A stretch of 64,000 nt of DNA from Blastocatellia bacterium (GCA_019695185.1 JAIBAN010000006.1:1-64000); one strand, 5' to 3'; positions 1 through 9,495 are shown, counted from the first letter of the stretch. The notes: generated by a model from the letters alone, not told the origin. Translations and numbers: made by a program.

Positions 1-86
1 GTTGGAATTTCAAACGTACTTTGACATCTAGTCTGAGTTCCGGGTTGGACAAGAATCGTGTCCAACTCGGAATTGCCAGTCAACAA

Positions 87-128
87 GAAAAGAGCCGCCT
101 GGAAACTAGTTTCCAGGCGGCTCTTTTC
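87..128 (-). terminator. Rho-independent terminator of the FecR-domain gene
   Basis: A perfect 42-bp palindrome centred on ACTAGT. Read on the minus strand it lies about 20 bases after the stop of the FecR-domain gene, and the GC-rich stem (GCCGCCTGG) ends in a TTTTC run. Its symmetry means it could also stop transcription from the other side. Confidence 0.8.
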
Positions 129-149
129 AGATGAGCAAAAGATTGGCTC

Positions 150-1472
150 TTATTGTCCCCGGTTATTTCCGCCGCCGCGATTGGAAACACTTGGTGAACC
201 ACCCATGTCACGGGTTTGCACGGAGCCACCAATGGGGGCGCTCACAGGCGAGGATTTGGAAAATCCGCCGCTGTTGGTGGTTGCTGCCGAGCCATCATAA
301 CTGTTCCCAAAGCCTGCTGCGGCACGGGATTCCTGAATGACCCGGACTTGTTCAATAGTGGTTGGGAAGGACTTGGGTGCTTTGCGGTCCCGCCCGTCAA
401 TTTCCCTGGGGAATGTCTTTCCACCATTGTTGGAGACAGTGGTATCCCCGCCTTTTTGGCCAATCGGGTTGGGATCGAACTTATGCCGGGGGTTTTTATC
501 TATACCAGTCGGATTCTGTGCCACAGTGCCACCCGTGCTGGTTGGAATGGTTTGAGGGAATGGGCGATAGTACCACCAGGGCAACCCGAAGTTTTGATAG
601 TACCAGTAGCCGTAAGGTGAATACCACCCGTCATAAAAGGGGCAGAACACATAGCTTTGGAGCAGTGAACTCCAGGACCAGATACCAAAAAACGGGGCAT
701 ATCCAAAACCATAAGCACCTGAGTTCTGATACCAGGAGAACGCACTGGCAACCATGCCTTGCGGTAAGCGATTGTTGGCTTCGGCCAGAGCCTGCCCGCG
801 TTTTTGGCTCCAGCGGTCAAATTCATCCAGGTCTTTTGAGTCAACTTTGGTCACAACCGGAGTATCCCCGGTTACCAAAATCCGTTTTTTGTCTTTGACC
901 TGTTCCACAAAGCCATCCCCATAGCGGGCGCGACCTTTCCGGATAATCAGTTCGCTGGTGCCGTTATCCAACACGTTCAGGCGATAGATGCCTTCCCGTA
1001 CCATGAGGAACTTATTTTTCGGGGTGGTGACCTGTAAAGCCACATCGTTGCCGTCAGAAAGGCCGGTGACCTCAAAAATTGCATATCCATGCATGAGTTT
1101 GAGGCGCAGTGAGGTAATTGAGGCGTCAGTCATTTCAAACTCGGATGGTCCAGCCACCCGTGCATAGGAACCCGGATTGAGAAGAAGCTCAATGACGCCA
1201 CCTTCGGGAACCCGAACCAGTTGACCCGTGTCAATGGTATCCCGGTCAGTGACCGGCACCCAATTGGTGGCACCTTCGCGTTTAATTGTGACATTGCCGT
1301 GGAGGAAGTTGACTGTCCCGGCTTTGGCGGAAATAAAATATTGTTGTTGAGAGGTTTGTTTGGCCGGATCGGGTAGTGCCGAAGCGGCGGTTTGCGCTGC
1401 CGCCCTTGAGGTACATCCGAAAACGACACCCAAGAAAAGCAAAAGACTAAAGGTTCGTAACCACATTTTCAT
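150..1472 (-). CDS. Secreted FecR-domain protein with aromatic-rich segment
   Basis: A 440-residue exported protein of unknown role. I start it at the internal Met of MKMWLRTF: this begins a clean signal peptide or lipoprotein-like leader (LLLFLGVVFGCTSRAAAQ), and a GGGAG ribosome site lies about 7 bases upstream. The longer frame, open to 1562, adds 30 unlikely residues. Residues about 50-150 look like a FecR (PF04773) beta domain, with GxVxxxREG, LxxGxxVRVPEGG and a FEV segment; in this family such domains often sense or bind envelope polymers. Residues about 240-320 are extremely rich in Tyr, Trp, Phe and Gly. The C-terminal 120 residues are low-complexity Gly/Asn/Ser/Lys. A perfect-palindrome terminator follows. 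The FecR call is good; the function is unknown. It is not next to a sigma factor or TonB receptor, so it is not a classical FecR iron regulator. Confidence 0.75.
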   Translation of the reverse strand: MKMWLRTFSLLLFLGVVFGCTSRAAAQTAASALPDPAKQTSQQQYFISAKAGTVNFLHGNVTIKREGATNWVPVTDRDTIDTGQLVRVPEGGVIELLLNPGSYARVAGPSEFEMTDASITSLRLKLMHGYAIFEVTGLSDGNDVALQVTTPKNKFLMVREGIYRLNVLDNGTSELIIRKGRARYGDGFVEQVKDKKRILVTGDTPVVTKVDSKDLDEFDRWSQKRGQALAEANNRLPQGMVASAFSWYQNSGAYGFGYAPFFGIWSWSSLLQSYVFCPFYDGWYSPYGYWYYQNFGLPWWYYRPFPQTIPTSTGGTVAQNPTGIDKNPRHKFDPNPIGQKGGDTTVSNNGGKTFPREIDGRDRKAPKSFPTTIEQVRVIQESRAAAGFGNSYDGSAATTNSGGFSKSSPVSAPIGGSVQTRDMGGSPSVSNRGGGNNRGQ

Positions 1473-2290
1473 ACTGCCACTCCCTTTTGAAAACCCTGAG
1501 TTTGGCTTGGCTGGAGGTAGGCAACGGTGCTGGAAAGGCACGCCGCACTGAGATTGGAACATGACTATACACGTTCAAATCAGGTAAATGAAACCAAATC
1601 TCACGGGTTGTTAATGTTTTTTGAGATGGAACTTGCTTCAGATTTGCACGGGTGGAAACTGGTAAATCTGGAGTCTTCAATCAAATTGCGTGCCAATCAG
1701 ATCAGGCATTTTGCAGGAAAGGGGCAACCTGTTTTCAGTAAGTTAGTAAGTGCTTACATCGCAGGCTGAATGATGCTTGTACGAAATGGGATAAAGGCTA
1801 CACGAAATGGTATAATAAAAGTTGTACCTGTGCCGAACTGCAAAGCCTGCATTTGAGGGTTTGACGGGTTTAAGGGGCTTTATCCCGGCATAATTTGTTT
1901 TCTAATCAGGACTTCGCTTCGCAGATTAACGTGCAGACGGCATTCCATTTTGCTAAGTTCCTTTTCAAACCGAAGTATTTTTAGGGGTTTGGAAAAAAAG
2001 AAACAACTGGCATTTTTCAAGTATCGGCTAACGGGTTCGGGTTTGATCACGTGCTGAAGTTGTGGTGAAAGATTTCTCGCCGGCCCTGTTTCTCACAATT
2101 TTCAAACCCCATACTTGCTCCCCGAACATGGCAGTGTCTTTTTACACTCTTGAAGATACCGAGGTTGTGATGCACTCGCGGTCGGTATTTAAAATCTGTC
2201 AAAAAGGAGCTTGAAAAGGACAGGGGCCAAGCTGCGAAAATGATTTGGAATAACTGTTTGCGTGGTGGCTGACTGTCAATGTGATTGTTT
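1473..2290. other. Intergenic stretch without a convincing gene
   Basis: About 800 bp between the FecR-domain gene and a small plus-strand ORF. Short ORFs here have poor composition and no ribosome site. TATAAT occurs near 1811 but has no well-spaced -35 box. A weak stem (ATACCGA/TCGGTAT, 2156-2188) is followed by TTTAAAA. I see nothing I can name. Confidence 0.4.
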
Positions 2291-2521
2291 ATGCAAATTC
2301 ATGATCGCATCCCGTTGGGAAAAGAGGCGGGAATTTTGGGGTCGCGCTATGTGACGCAGACGGATGATGACCTCGTGAGCTACCGGATGATGACAACTTG
2401 TGGAGCCACCCTGTTGTTTGAGGTGCGCGATGGCGAGGTGTACCTGGTGGCAAGCGAAGGAACCGAAGAGGAAATAGAGAATTATGCCCAACAGTTGGCA
2501 GAAAAATGGGATGGCGGATGA
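2291..2521 (+). CDS. Small acidic hypothetical protein
   Basis: A 76-residue ORF starting at the ATG of MQIHDRIPLGKEAG. A TTG start six bases upstream is also possible. No clear ribosome site is visible. The protein is soluble and acidic, ends in a likely helix (EGTEEEIENYAQQLAEKW), and has no signal peptide, membrane segment or cysteine motif. I do not recognise the family. Its composition is more protein-like than the antisense ORF over the same bases. Convergent with ung. Confidence 0.45.
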   Translation: MQIHDRIPLGKEAGILGSRYVTQTDDDLVSYRMMTTCGATLLFEVRDGEVYLVASEGTEEEIENYAQQLAEKWDGG

Positions 2522-2611
2522 ACCAATCCAGAGGCGTTGGGACCTGCCCAGGACAAAGCCTGGGATAAAATTCAACCGTGAGCCGGTTTTCACAAACGCT
2601 GGAAACAGAAA

Positions 2612-2644
2612 AGGGCAGAACCGATTACCGGATTCATCTGCCCT
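2612..2644 (-). terminator. Probable terminator after ung
   Basis: The 8-bp stem AGGGCAGA/TCTGCCCT encloses a 17-base loop with a further short CCG/CGG pairing. Read on the minus strand it is followed by TTTTC. It sits about 45 bases past the ung stop, between two convergent genes. Confidence 0.6.
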
Positions 2645-2687
2645 GTAGATAAGAAACTGCAGCCTGGGATGGGAGGGGGCAGGTCGA

Positions 2688-3368
2688 TTAGGGATTGAGT
2701 GGCAACTGCCAATCTATCTCGGACTTCCCGGCTTGCCGCAAGGCTTCGTTGATTCGTGAGAAAGGCTTGCTCCCAAAGAAGCCGTTGCGGGCGGAAAGTG
2801 GTGAGGGGTGGGCGGTCTGGATGACCACATGGCGGTTGGTATCAATCAGTTTGACTTTCTTTTGGGCATAACCGCCCCACAAAATAAAGACCACCTGGCT
2901 GGATTTGTCGTTCACTTTGCGAATGACAGCATCGGTAAACTGTTCCCATCCTTTGTCTTTATGGGAATTGGGTTGATGAGCCCGCACGGTCAGTACAGCA
3001 TTCAGCATGAGCATACCTTGCTGTGCCCAGTGGATCAGATACCCATGTTTGGGAATTTGAAATCCAACATCACTCTGAAGTTCTTTGTACATATTGACCA
3101 AGGATGGCGGAGGCTTGATGCCAGGGCGCACCGAAAAACAGAGGCCATGTGCCTGATTGTCATCGTGGTAAGGATCCTGACCGAGCAGAAACACCTTGAC
3201 CGATTCATAAGGCGTCAAGGCAAAAGCGGAAAAGACATCCGTTTCAGGGGGGAAAATCGTGTGCGCGGCCCGTTCAGCCGCCAGGAACGCTTCCAGTTGG
3301 TGAAAATAGGGTTTTTCAAATTCTTCGGCTAAAACAGGATGCCATGATGGATGAAGGTGCTGAAGCAT
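2688..3368 (-). CDS. ung: Uracil-DNA glycosylase, family 1
   Basis: Removes uracil from DNA by cleaving the N-glycosidic bond, the first step of base-excision repair, in the cytoplasm. The 226-residue length fits family 1 UDG. The water-activating loop GQDPYH is at residues 63-68, with the catalytic Asp. LxFSV follows shortly after it (uracil-pocket Phe). A conserved WG segment and the DNA-intercalation loop HPSPLSA with catalytic His lie near residue 188. The start at MLQHLHPSWHPVL fits the family; no strong ribosome site is seen. It is a single gene: upstream is a GT2 gene with its own terminator, downstream a convergent small ORF. Confidence 0.95.
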   Translation of the reverse strand: MLQHLHPSWHPVLAEEFEKPYFHQLEAFLAAERAAHTIFPPETDVFSAFALTPYESVKVFLLGQDPYHDDNQAHGLCFSVRPGIKPPPSLVNMYKELQSDVGFQIPKHGYLIHWAQQGMLMLNAVLTVRAHQPNSHKDKGWEQFTDAVIRKVNDKSSQVVFILWGGYAQKKVKLIDTNRHVVIQTAHPSPLSARNGFFGSKPFSRINEALRQAGKSEIDWQLPLNP

Positions 3369-3424
3369 AGAGTGAAGGTGGGTTTTCTGGTTAATCGAAA
3401 AATGTCAGATCAACAAACTGTCTG

Positions 3425-3483
3425 AAAAAAGAAGGAAGGGCAACGGTACTCTGGGAAATGTCTGTCAGATACCGATTACCCTT
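3425..3483 (-). terminator. Probable terminator after the GT2 gene
   Basis: Imperfect inverted repeat (3437-3452 against 3467-3483, core AGGG/CCCT and ACGGTA/TACCGA). On the minus strand it is followed after a short spacer by a run of six T at 3425-3430. It lies about 15 bases after the GT2 stop. Confidence 0.5.
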
Positions 3484-3496
3484 TCAACTTGTGCTC

Positions 3497-5008
3497 TCAG
3501 GCCGCCGCTTCCAGTTCCTGCTCCACATCGCTCCGTTTTTTGAGGCTGAATCCGGCACTCTGCATAAAGGACAGGATGCCTACATAGCCATACCCCAAGG
3601 CAAAAATGGACAGAAACGGCACCACACCAAAAATGTGGCTGTAGACAGCATAGACCATGGTAATGACAAAATAGGCCGCCATCACAAGTTCCAGCACCGG
3701 CAGCCAGCCGATTTTCCGGCGGTATTTCTTTTTCTGCCAGCTATCCTGTTTGTTTTCAATGGCATATTTGGGAGTCCGGACAAAACTGGTTTGAATCCCA
3801 AACACTGCTTCCATGACAGCTTTGGCATTACTCAGAGACAAGCCAACACCGGTGGCCATCACCAGGTAAATCATTGAAAAGGTCCCTTTTCGCTTGCCAT
3901 GCAGTTCTTTTTGGGAAAGAAAATAGAACGATGTTACCGAAAAGGTGGAAAGAAACAGAAACGGAATATCAAGCAGCAACAAATGGAAGAAGCCCTGGTT
4001 GTAGCGGACGATGAGAATCGGGAAATGCAGCAAATTGAAAAGAATCATCAACGGGTAGGATAAATTGCTGGTGAGGTGAAAAAACATCTCAACTTTCACA
4101 TGCCAGGGCAGGTTTGAATTGAGGGTGCGTTTGAGCATTTTGAACGCCACCTGGGTCAACCCTTTGGCCCACCGCCGCTGTTGGGCTTTGAAGGCGTTAA
4201 TATCCACCGGGAGTTCCGCCGGAACGTCTTCGTCCAGGACATAAACGAATTTCCAGCCCATCATCTGGGCGCGGTAACTCAAATCGGTATCTTCGGTCAG
4301 GGTATCGTGCTGCCAACCGCCCGACCATTCAATCGCTTCGCGCCGCCACATTCCAGCGGTTCCGTTGAAGTTGAAAAAACCGCCCGAGCGATGGCGTGAG
4401 GTATGTTCAATGACGAAATGCCCATCGAGCAGCACGCTCTGGATTTTCGTCAAAAGGTTATAATCCTCATTGATATGGCTCCAGCGGAATTGAACCACCC
4501 CTACCCGTTCCTCGGTGAAATAATGAACCATTTTCCGGATACAATCGGGGCGGGGGCGGAAATCGGCATCAAAAATCGCCACTAGTTGACCAGACGCCAC
4601 CTTGAGCCCGGCTTCCAGCGCACCGGCTTTGAACCCTTCCCGGTTGTCACGGTGGATATACACAATATTGTGACCGGCTGCCTTATGGCGGGCAACTGCC
4701 GCGCTGGCGATTTCCCTGGTTTCGTCGGTTGAATCATCCAGGACCTGGATTTCAAGCCTGTCTTTCGGATAGTCCAACTGACAGACGGATTCGAGCAGCC
4801 GCTCCACCACATACATTTCATTAAAGAGCGGGAGCTGAACCGTGACCTTGGGGAGTTCGGCCTCGCTATACAAGCGGGGGGGAGCTGGCTTGTAATCACG
4901 ATACCTCCAGAACAGGTAGGTCATGCGAATCCGATAAATTCCATAGATCGAAAGTATTCCCAACATGCCGAAGTACATCAGGATGATGGTCCAGTCAAAG
5001 GCATCCAT
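3497..5008 (-). CDS. Processive family 2 glycosyltransferase (cellulose-synthase-like), membrane
   Basis: Likely an inner-membrane enzyme that transfers sugars from a nucleotide sugar to a growing polysaccharide or glycolipid. From the chosen start (503 residues), an N-terminal membrane helix (about 6-28) precedes the GT-A domain. Its motifs are DDSTD (91-95), DADF (147-150), NGTAG (near 215), TED (238-240, catalytic base) and QQRRW (276-280), which marks processive GT2 enzymes. At least four hydrophobic helices follow. The frame stays open upstream to 5185; Met at 5134 has AGGA upstream and would add a 42-residue leader. I prefer 5008 because MDAFDWTIILMYF begins directly at the first helix, as in related proteins. 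Product sugar cannot be told: no bcs subunits are nearby. Confidence 0.85.
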   Translation of the reverse strand: MDAFDWTIILMYFGMLGILSIYGIYRIRMTYLFWRYRDYKPAPPRLYSEAELPKVTVQLPLFNEMYVVERLLESVCQLDYPKDRLEIQVLDDSTDETREIASAAVARHKAAGHNIVYIHRDNREGFKAGALEAGLKVASGQLVAIFDADFRPRPDCIRKMVHYFTEERVGVVQFRWSHINEDYNLLTKIQSVLLDGHFVIEHTSRHRSGGFFNFNGTAGMWRREAIEWSGGWQHDTLTEDTDLSYRAQMMGWKFVYVLDEDVPAELPVDINAFKAQQRRWAKGLTQVAFKMLKRTLNSNLPWHVKVEMFFHLTSNLSYPLMILFNLLHFPILIVRYNQGFFHLLLLDIPFLFLSTFSVTSFYFLSQKELHGKRKGTFSMIYLVMATGVGLSLSNAKAVMEAVFGIQTSFVRTPKYAIENKQDSWQKKKYRRKIGWLPVLELVMAAYFVITMVYAVYSHIFGVVPFLSIFALGYGYVGILSFMQSAGFSLKKRSDVEQELEAAA

Positions 5009-5262
5009 TGTATAGAGATAGCTGATGTTGTTGGACTTGGCGAATTTTTCCAGACCGGGCAGGAAATTGTGAGGAAGAAACAAAAAGACCAGGGAAAGCG
5101 CCCTGGTCCAACCTAAACTGACAAAAGAAAGCATAGCCGGTAATCCTAAACGACACCGCCCAAAACCTGAGCGGAAAGGAAACACTTAAAAAGAAAGACG
5201 AAAAAGACAACCAGCTAGTATAAGCAAGGATTTGTGTTGGTCAAGCTGTTTGAAAAGTGCTG

Positions 5263-7356
5263 TTACGGTCCTGGTGAAATGGCCTTTGAGCGTTCATCGG
5301 CCAGGGTGCGGGCAATGGTCGTGGCTGTCAACGACAAATTGGAATCCAGTGGGAACTCCCTGGCAAAGAGCATTTTATTTTCAGGAGTAACCAGAAGTAC
5401 CTGCACCATTGGTTGTTCATTGCGTTTTTTCCAGGTGCATTTCACCAGCGCGTCGGCTTGGCTTTCCTGGAGCGTGAGGGCAAAGTTCTGGTGTCCCAAC
5501 TGGAACATCAGGGCAGAAGCCAGCAGTTGGGCTGAATCGTCCGTATCAATTCTGGCAACACATAAAACCTTGATTTTTCCCCACACAGCTTTTTCTGAGG
5601 GAGCCAGCGCAAACGGAGCCTGTGGCGAAGCCTCAGAGTCTTGGGAATTCGGACTGGTTTCCCATCGGCTGACCTGTGTGGCCGGTTGGGTTCGTGCTTC
5701 TCGATACAAGAGCAGCCCGCTTGCCAGCAGCAGCAGCGCAAATCCACAAACAACCAGAGCCGGAGCCGGTTTCCAGGTATCCAGCAAGTGCCAGATTTTG
5801 AGCTCAGCCAGACATCGGTCAAGCCAAGATGGAGAGGTTGGGGGTTGTACCGTGAGGGTCAGATTGAATCGGTTTTCCATTGTTTCAGAAACCGAAACCT
5901 CAAACAGCAGTTCGTGTGCGTCGGCCAGGGCGACGCTAAAAATCCCGGCTTGGGTCAGCCACAGGCTGCCCACCAAGATCAACCCATCCGGGTGGTGGGC
6001 CATGACCTTGATAAGTCGGGCCTGGTCATCAATTGAAATCCGGGTTGATTGAAGCTGATTGGGGTTCAGCTCGCCGCATTTTTTCCCATCAACAAAAATG
6101 AGGAGTTGGCTGCTTTGTCCGGTACCTTCCGAAAACCGCGCTGCTTCCTGTTCCAAAGCTGGGCGGAATTGTTTCCGCACTTCGGCTGGCCGGGGCGGCA
6201 AGGGAGCCGGGCCGGTTCCCGGCGGCTGGTCTCCGCGTGATAACTTCGGCACCTGAAATGAAGGCAGGGAAAGCCGGGCGTCAGGTTTGGGTTTGGGGAG
6301 AGAGGAGGACTGATTCACCATGACACTTTCCATCCGGAGTGCATGATAACAGGTCGGGCACAAGACAGTATGAACACAGGTTGCCTCCTTTTGGTCCCCA
6401 TCCGGAATGTCCTCAAGAATCTGAAAGAGTTGATCCACAAACGACAGCGAGCCGGTTTTTTTCCTGACCAGGCTCGGACAACTGGTTTTCCAGGGAATGA
6501 ATTTTTGGAACCATGACAGCGTTGTGGTACGCCATTTGGTCTCAGCTTCAGGTGCAGGGGTGAAACGTTGAAATGTATCACCACCAGTCCAGGTCAAAAA
6601 ATAGCGGAAACGTTCTTTGACCCGGCGGAGAATTTTGGCACGTAATCCGTAAAGGTACTGACCTCCAGTGGCTTTGGGGCTGAGCAGGGCGCACACATCA
6701 GCGACGAATGAGAGGCCATCATCATAAACCAAATGACCAACTGCCAGAGCTGTGTGGGTGGCATGAGTGGCAGATGCTTCCTGCAACAGCAATTCCAGGT
6801 AGCGCACAACCAAATCCGCTTCCTGAAAATTCATGGCGGTCAACCGGGGCACCAGCCGGGCAAGATGCGGATGATAGTGAATCTCATTGGCTTCCAGCTC
6901 ATTTTCAAGAACCCGGAGCGGGAGGGGGCTGGCCACTTCGGATGCTTGATCTGCCTGGGCAACCTGCACCAGATAATCGGTTTCCTGGTAGCGCTCCCAT
7001 TTTTGAGCTTCGCACCAGACCATCTGTTGAAACAACTGGACCCGGTTCAACAGAATTTTGGTTTTCTTTTCACCCAAAGCATAACGCCGGTAATGTTCTT
7101 TTTTTTGTGCCTGCCGACGGACATTGAGTGCTGCATCAAGCGTAATTTGAAAAGCCAGTTGTTCGTCAGGAAACAATGCGAAGGCCAGTTCCATGGCTTG
7201 AGGACTGTAGGTGACCAGTTCTTTATCCACTTCCCCCAAGCGGGCAAATGCGCTCAGGGTGGTGGCCATGGCCCCTTCCAGATTTTTCATTCCTTGCGAA
7301 TCGGGCTCTGCCTCACGCCGAAAAAAAGGTAATTCGATCAGGTTGCCAAGATTCAT
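5263..7356 (-). CDS. Unrecognised 697-residue protein with one C-terminal membrane helix
   Basis: I do not recognise this family. The N-terminal 350 residues are mostly helical and soluble, with a CxxCY pair (VLCPTCYHAL) near 335 that could be a small metal or redox site. Residues about 365-430 are Pro-rich. About 430-530 appears beta-rich (FVDGKKCGELN, ILVGSLWLTQAGIF). One strong transmembrane helix (VVCGFALLLLASGLLLY) lies near 555. The final 130 residues form a small domain with a KIKVLCVARIDTDDS start and an ADALVKCTW segment. The ATG has AAGG nearby. The GT2 gene follows in the same direction after about 250 bp, so the two may be co-transcribed. An antisense ORF over its 3' part is rejected. 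Confidence 0.75.
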   Translation of the reverse strand: MNLGNLIELPFFRREAEPDSQGMKNLEGAMATTLSAFARLGEVDKELVTYSPQAMELAFALFPDEQLAFQITLDAALNVRRQAQKKEHYRRYALGEKKTKILLNRVQLFQQMVWCEAQKWERYQETDYLVQVAQADQASEVASPLPLRVLENELEANEIHYHPHLARLVPRLTAMNFQEADLVVRYLELLLQEASATHATHTALAVGHLVYDDGLSFVADVCALLSPKATGGQYLYGLRAKILRRVKERFRYFLTWTGGDTFQRFTPAPEAETKWRTTTLSWFQKFIPWKTSCPSLVRKKTGSLSFVDQLFQILEDIPDGDQKEATCVHTVLCPTCYHALRMESVMVNQSSSLPKPKPDARLSLPSFQVPKLSRGDQPPGTGPAPLPPRPAEVRKQFRPALEQEAARFSEGTGQSSQLLIFVDGKKCGELNPNQLQSTRISIDDQARLIKVMAHHPDGLILVGSLWLTQAGIFSVALADAHELLFEVSVSETMENRFNLTLTVQPPTSPSWLDRCLAELKIWHLLDTWKPAPALVVCGFALLLLASGLLLYREARTQPATQVSRWETSPNSQDSEASPQAPFALAPSEKAVWGKIKVLCVARIDTDDSAQLLASALMFQLGHQNFALTLQESQADALVKCTWKKRNEQPMVQVLLVTPENKMLFAREFPLDSNLSLTATTIARTLADERSKAISPGP

Positions 7357-7512
7357 ACGTGCCTTACAAAACCGTGTGGAGTAGGGAAAAGGGGTTTGGC
7401 GAGGTACGCGCGAAAAAGCGTGGATGGATGTCTGGTGAAAGGAAGGATTTTACCGGAGGGGAATCGTGCTGTATTGGTTTTTTCGACAGATTTTTTTATG
7501 GAAAAGCGGAAA

Positions 7513-7688
7513 GAATTGAGAATTGAGAATTGAGAATTACGTTGTTACATGACTTAAATTGGTTTTTCTTCAGCTATTTATAAGAAAAGGTGCGTTTGTT
7601 CGTTTGGGAATTTCTCACCCCTGCAACCTATTTCAAAACCAGCAGTCCATTGTGCAACAATGAAATTCTCAATTCTCAATTCTCAATT
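7513..7688. repeat. Inverted heptamer array (GAATTGA unit) beside lysC
   Basis: Left arm 7514-7538 has three and a half copies of GAATTGA; right arm 7664-7688 is its exact reverse complement over 25 bp. The loop is 125 bp. The right arm overlaps the TAA stop (7687-7689) of aspartate kinase. The rest of the 330-bp gap holds no gene. The arms could pair in RNA or as a cruciform. Confidence 0.9.
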
Positions 7689-9096
7689 ATTCAGCTCGGC
7701 CTAAATTGAATCGTTCGTGCATGGCCGCCACTGCCTGTGCAATGTCTTTTTCGCCAATCACAAAAGAAATATTCAGCTCCGAGGAGCCCTGGGCAATGGC
7801 AATCACATTGACCCCGGCTTCGGCCACAGCAGAAAACACCCGCGCCGCAATTCCAGGGACACCCTTCATCTTTTCCCCTACAGCAGCAATGATGGCAATC
7901 CCATCCTGGGCGACAATATGCTCGATGTGGCGGTGGTGGAATTCAACCTCCAGTGCCTTGCGCAGGGCGGTTTTGGTGCGTTCAGCTTCAGGGGTATTGA
8001 CGATGAAACACAGATTGTTTTCCGAGGAGGATTGCGAAATCATCAGTACATTGATGTTTTGGGTTGCCACTGCGGAAAAAGTCTTTGCGGCAATTCCGGG
8101 CACACCCATCATGCCGCTTCCACTGATGGTCACCAGGCTGATGTTTTTGATCGAAGTAATGGCTTTCAGGTCAGCGTCCCACTCACCGCTTTGGGAGGAA
8201 ATCCGCGTGCCGGGATGGTCGGGCTGAAAGCTGTTTTTAATATAGAGTGGGATTTTGGCTGGAGCCAATGGCAGCAAGGTTTTGGGGTGCAGCACTTTAG
8301 CCCCATAGTAAGAAAGCTCTGCTGCCTCACTGTAACTGATTTCCGGAATGGTTCGGGCGTTTTTGACCGTATTGGGATCGGCTGTCATAAAACCATTGAC
8401 ATCGGTCCAGATAATCACTTGGTCAGCCATGAGGGCAGCCCCAAAGATACCACCTGAATAATCCGAGCCCCCACGGCCCAGTGTGGTCATCACTCCATCT
8501 TTTGTGGCTCCGATATAGCCGGTCACGACCGGCACCACTCCTTCTTTCAGAAGCGGCATGAGGCGGGCTTTGACATTGAGCGTGGTCTCAATCATGTCAG
8601 GTGTGGCATCACCGAAATTGTCATCCGTCACCACTAGTTCAGTTGCATCGATGGCTCTGGAACGCAACCCCTGGGCTCGCAATGTGGCCGCCACAATCCG
8701 GGCTGAAAGCCGCTCACCGCTGCCGGCGATGGCATCCAGGGCACGAATCGGGACTTCGCCCAGAATGTGCATCCCGTAGCACAATTTGCCAAAGTGATCG
8801 AGCAACGAATCAATCTCCGCAAAAAGCTTTTCCTGTTCCGAAACATCAGGGACGAGAGTTGTAATGGCTGTCCGGTGTTTGTCTGCCAACGCTGCACGAG
8901 CGGCAATCGCTGTGTCCATTTTTCCTTTTGCTGCATCATGGGCGCTGGCTAGCAACTGATTGGTGACTCCACTCATGGCGGAAACCACCACCGCAATCTG
9001 CTTGTCTGTTGTATAGGCTTCTTTAACAATGCGGGCCAGTTCCGCAATCCGTTCAGCATTTCCAACCGAAGTTCCGCCAAACTTCATTACCTGCAT
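7687..9096 (-). CDS. lysC: Aspartate kinase
   Basis: Phosphorylates aspartate, the first step towards lysine, threonine, methionine and diaminopimelate. The 469-residue protein starts at MQVMKFGGTSV, with GAGGAG 9 bases upstream; the frame's upstream extension is non-coding. The kinase domain carries KFGGTSVGNAERI at the N-terminus, GSGERLSA, and the catalytic GRGGSDYSGG near residue 205. Two C-terminal ACT domains (GVPGIAAKTFSAVA and GVPGIAARVFSAVA, each followed by a QSSSE/QGSSE ligand loop) indicate allosteric control by an end-product amino acid. It is a stand-alone kinase, not fused to homoserine dehydrogenase. The stop codon is inside a heptamer array. thrC of the same pathway lies elsewhere in the window, at 35-37 kb. 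Confidence 0.95.
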   Translation of the reverse strand: MQVMKFGGTSVGNAERIAELARIVKEAYTTDKQIAVVVSAMSGVTNQLLASAHDAAKGKMDTAIAARAALADKHRTAITTLVPDVSEQEKLFAEIDSLLDHFGKLCYGMHILGEVPIRALDAIAGSGERLSARIVAATLRAQGLRSRAIDATELVVTDDNFGDATPDMIETTLNVKARLMPLLKEGVVPVVTGYIGATKDGVMTTLGRGGSDYSGGIFGAALMADQVIIWTDVNGFMTADPNTVKNARTIPEISYSEAAELSYYGAKVLHPKTLLPLAPAKIPLYIKNSFQPDHPGTRISSQSGEWDADLKAITSIKNISLVTISGSGMMGVPGIAAKTFSAVATQNINVLMISQSSSENNLCFIVNTPEAERTKTALRKALEVEFHHRHIEHIVAQDGIAIIAAVGEKMKGVPGIAARVFSAVAEAGVNVIAIAQGSSELNISFVIGEKDIAQAVAAMHERFNLGRAE

Positions 9097-9116
9097 GACA
9101 ACAATCTCCTCTGGTA

Positions 9117-9287
9117 AACAATTGAGAATTGAAAGGCTTGAATTGGGAATTGAAAGACCAACCCCCCGAAGTGGAAGTTTTGCATGATTCGATCGGTGCA
9201 AGGAACTTCCGTAAAGCCGGAGCAGGGCGTCCGGCGCTTCAGTTTGAACAGCCTTTCGCAACCCTCAATTCGAACTTCTCAATACAA
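9117..9287. repeat. Degenerate inverted AATTGA-type arrays between lysC and a regulator gene
   Basis: 9119-9157 has irregular copies of the GAATTGA unit; 9261-9287 has degenerate reverse-complement copies (CTCAATTC, TTCTCAAT). It lies in the 400-bp divergent region that must hold promoters for lysC and the response regulator. The rest, to 9495, shows only an AT-rich TATATATTTC stretch near 9458 as a possible -10 for the plus-strand gene. No lysine riboswitch fold is evident. Confidence 0.5.
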
Positions 9288-9495
9288 AAAACGAACCGTG
9301 CAAAAAAGCACATGGCCTTTTGCTTTGACAAGGCCGGAAAAACGATTTGATTCAAAAGGTTGGGAATTGACAGGGCTTGTCCGGTTGTGGTGCAATGCGG
9401 GCCGTACTCAAAAGTCCTTGGCGCTACCGTCCTCCGGGGCGCTTCTCCCCTGCCTGTATATATTTCGAAGTCCTTATTTTAAGGAACGTCTCCGT

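Noticed and set aside
5234-6052. Plus-strand ORF over the 3' part of the unknown 697-residue gene
   Set aside because: Ser/Arg-rich shadow composition and no ribosome site.
9097-9495. Lysine riboswitch upstream of aspartate kinase
   Set aside because: No conserved five-helix core can be traced in the divergent region, which is mostly degenerate repeats.
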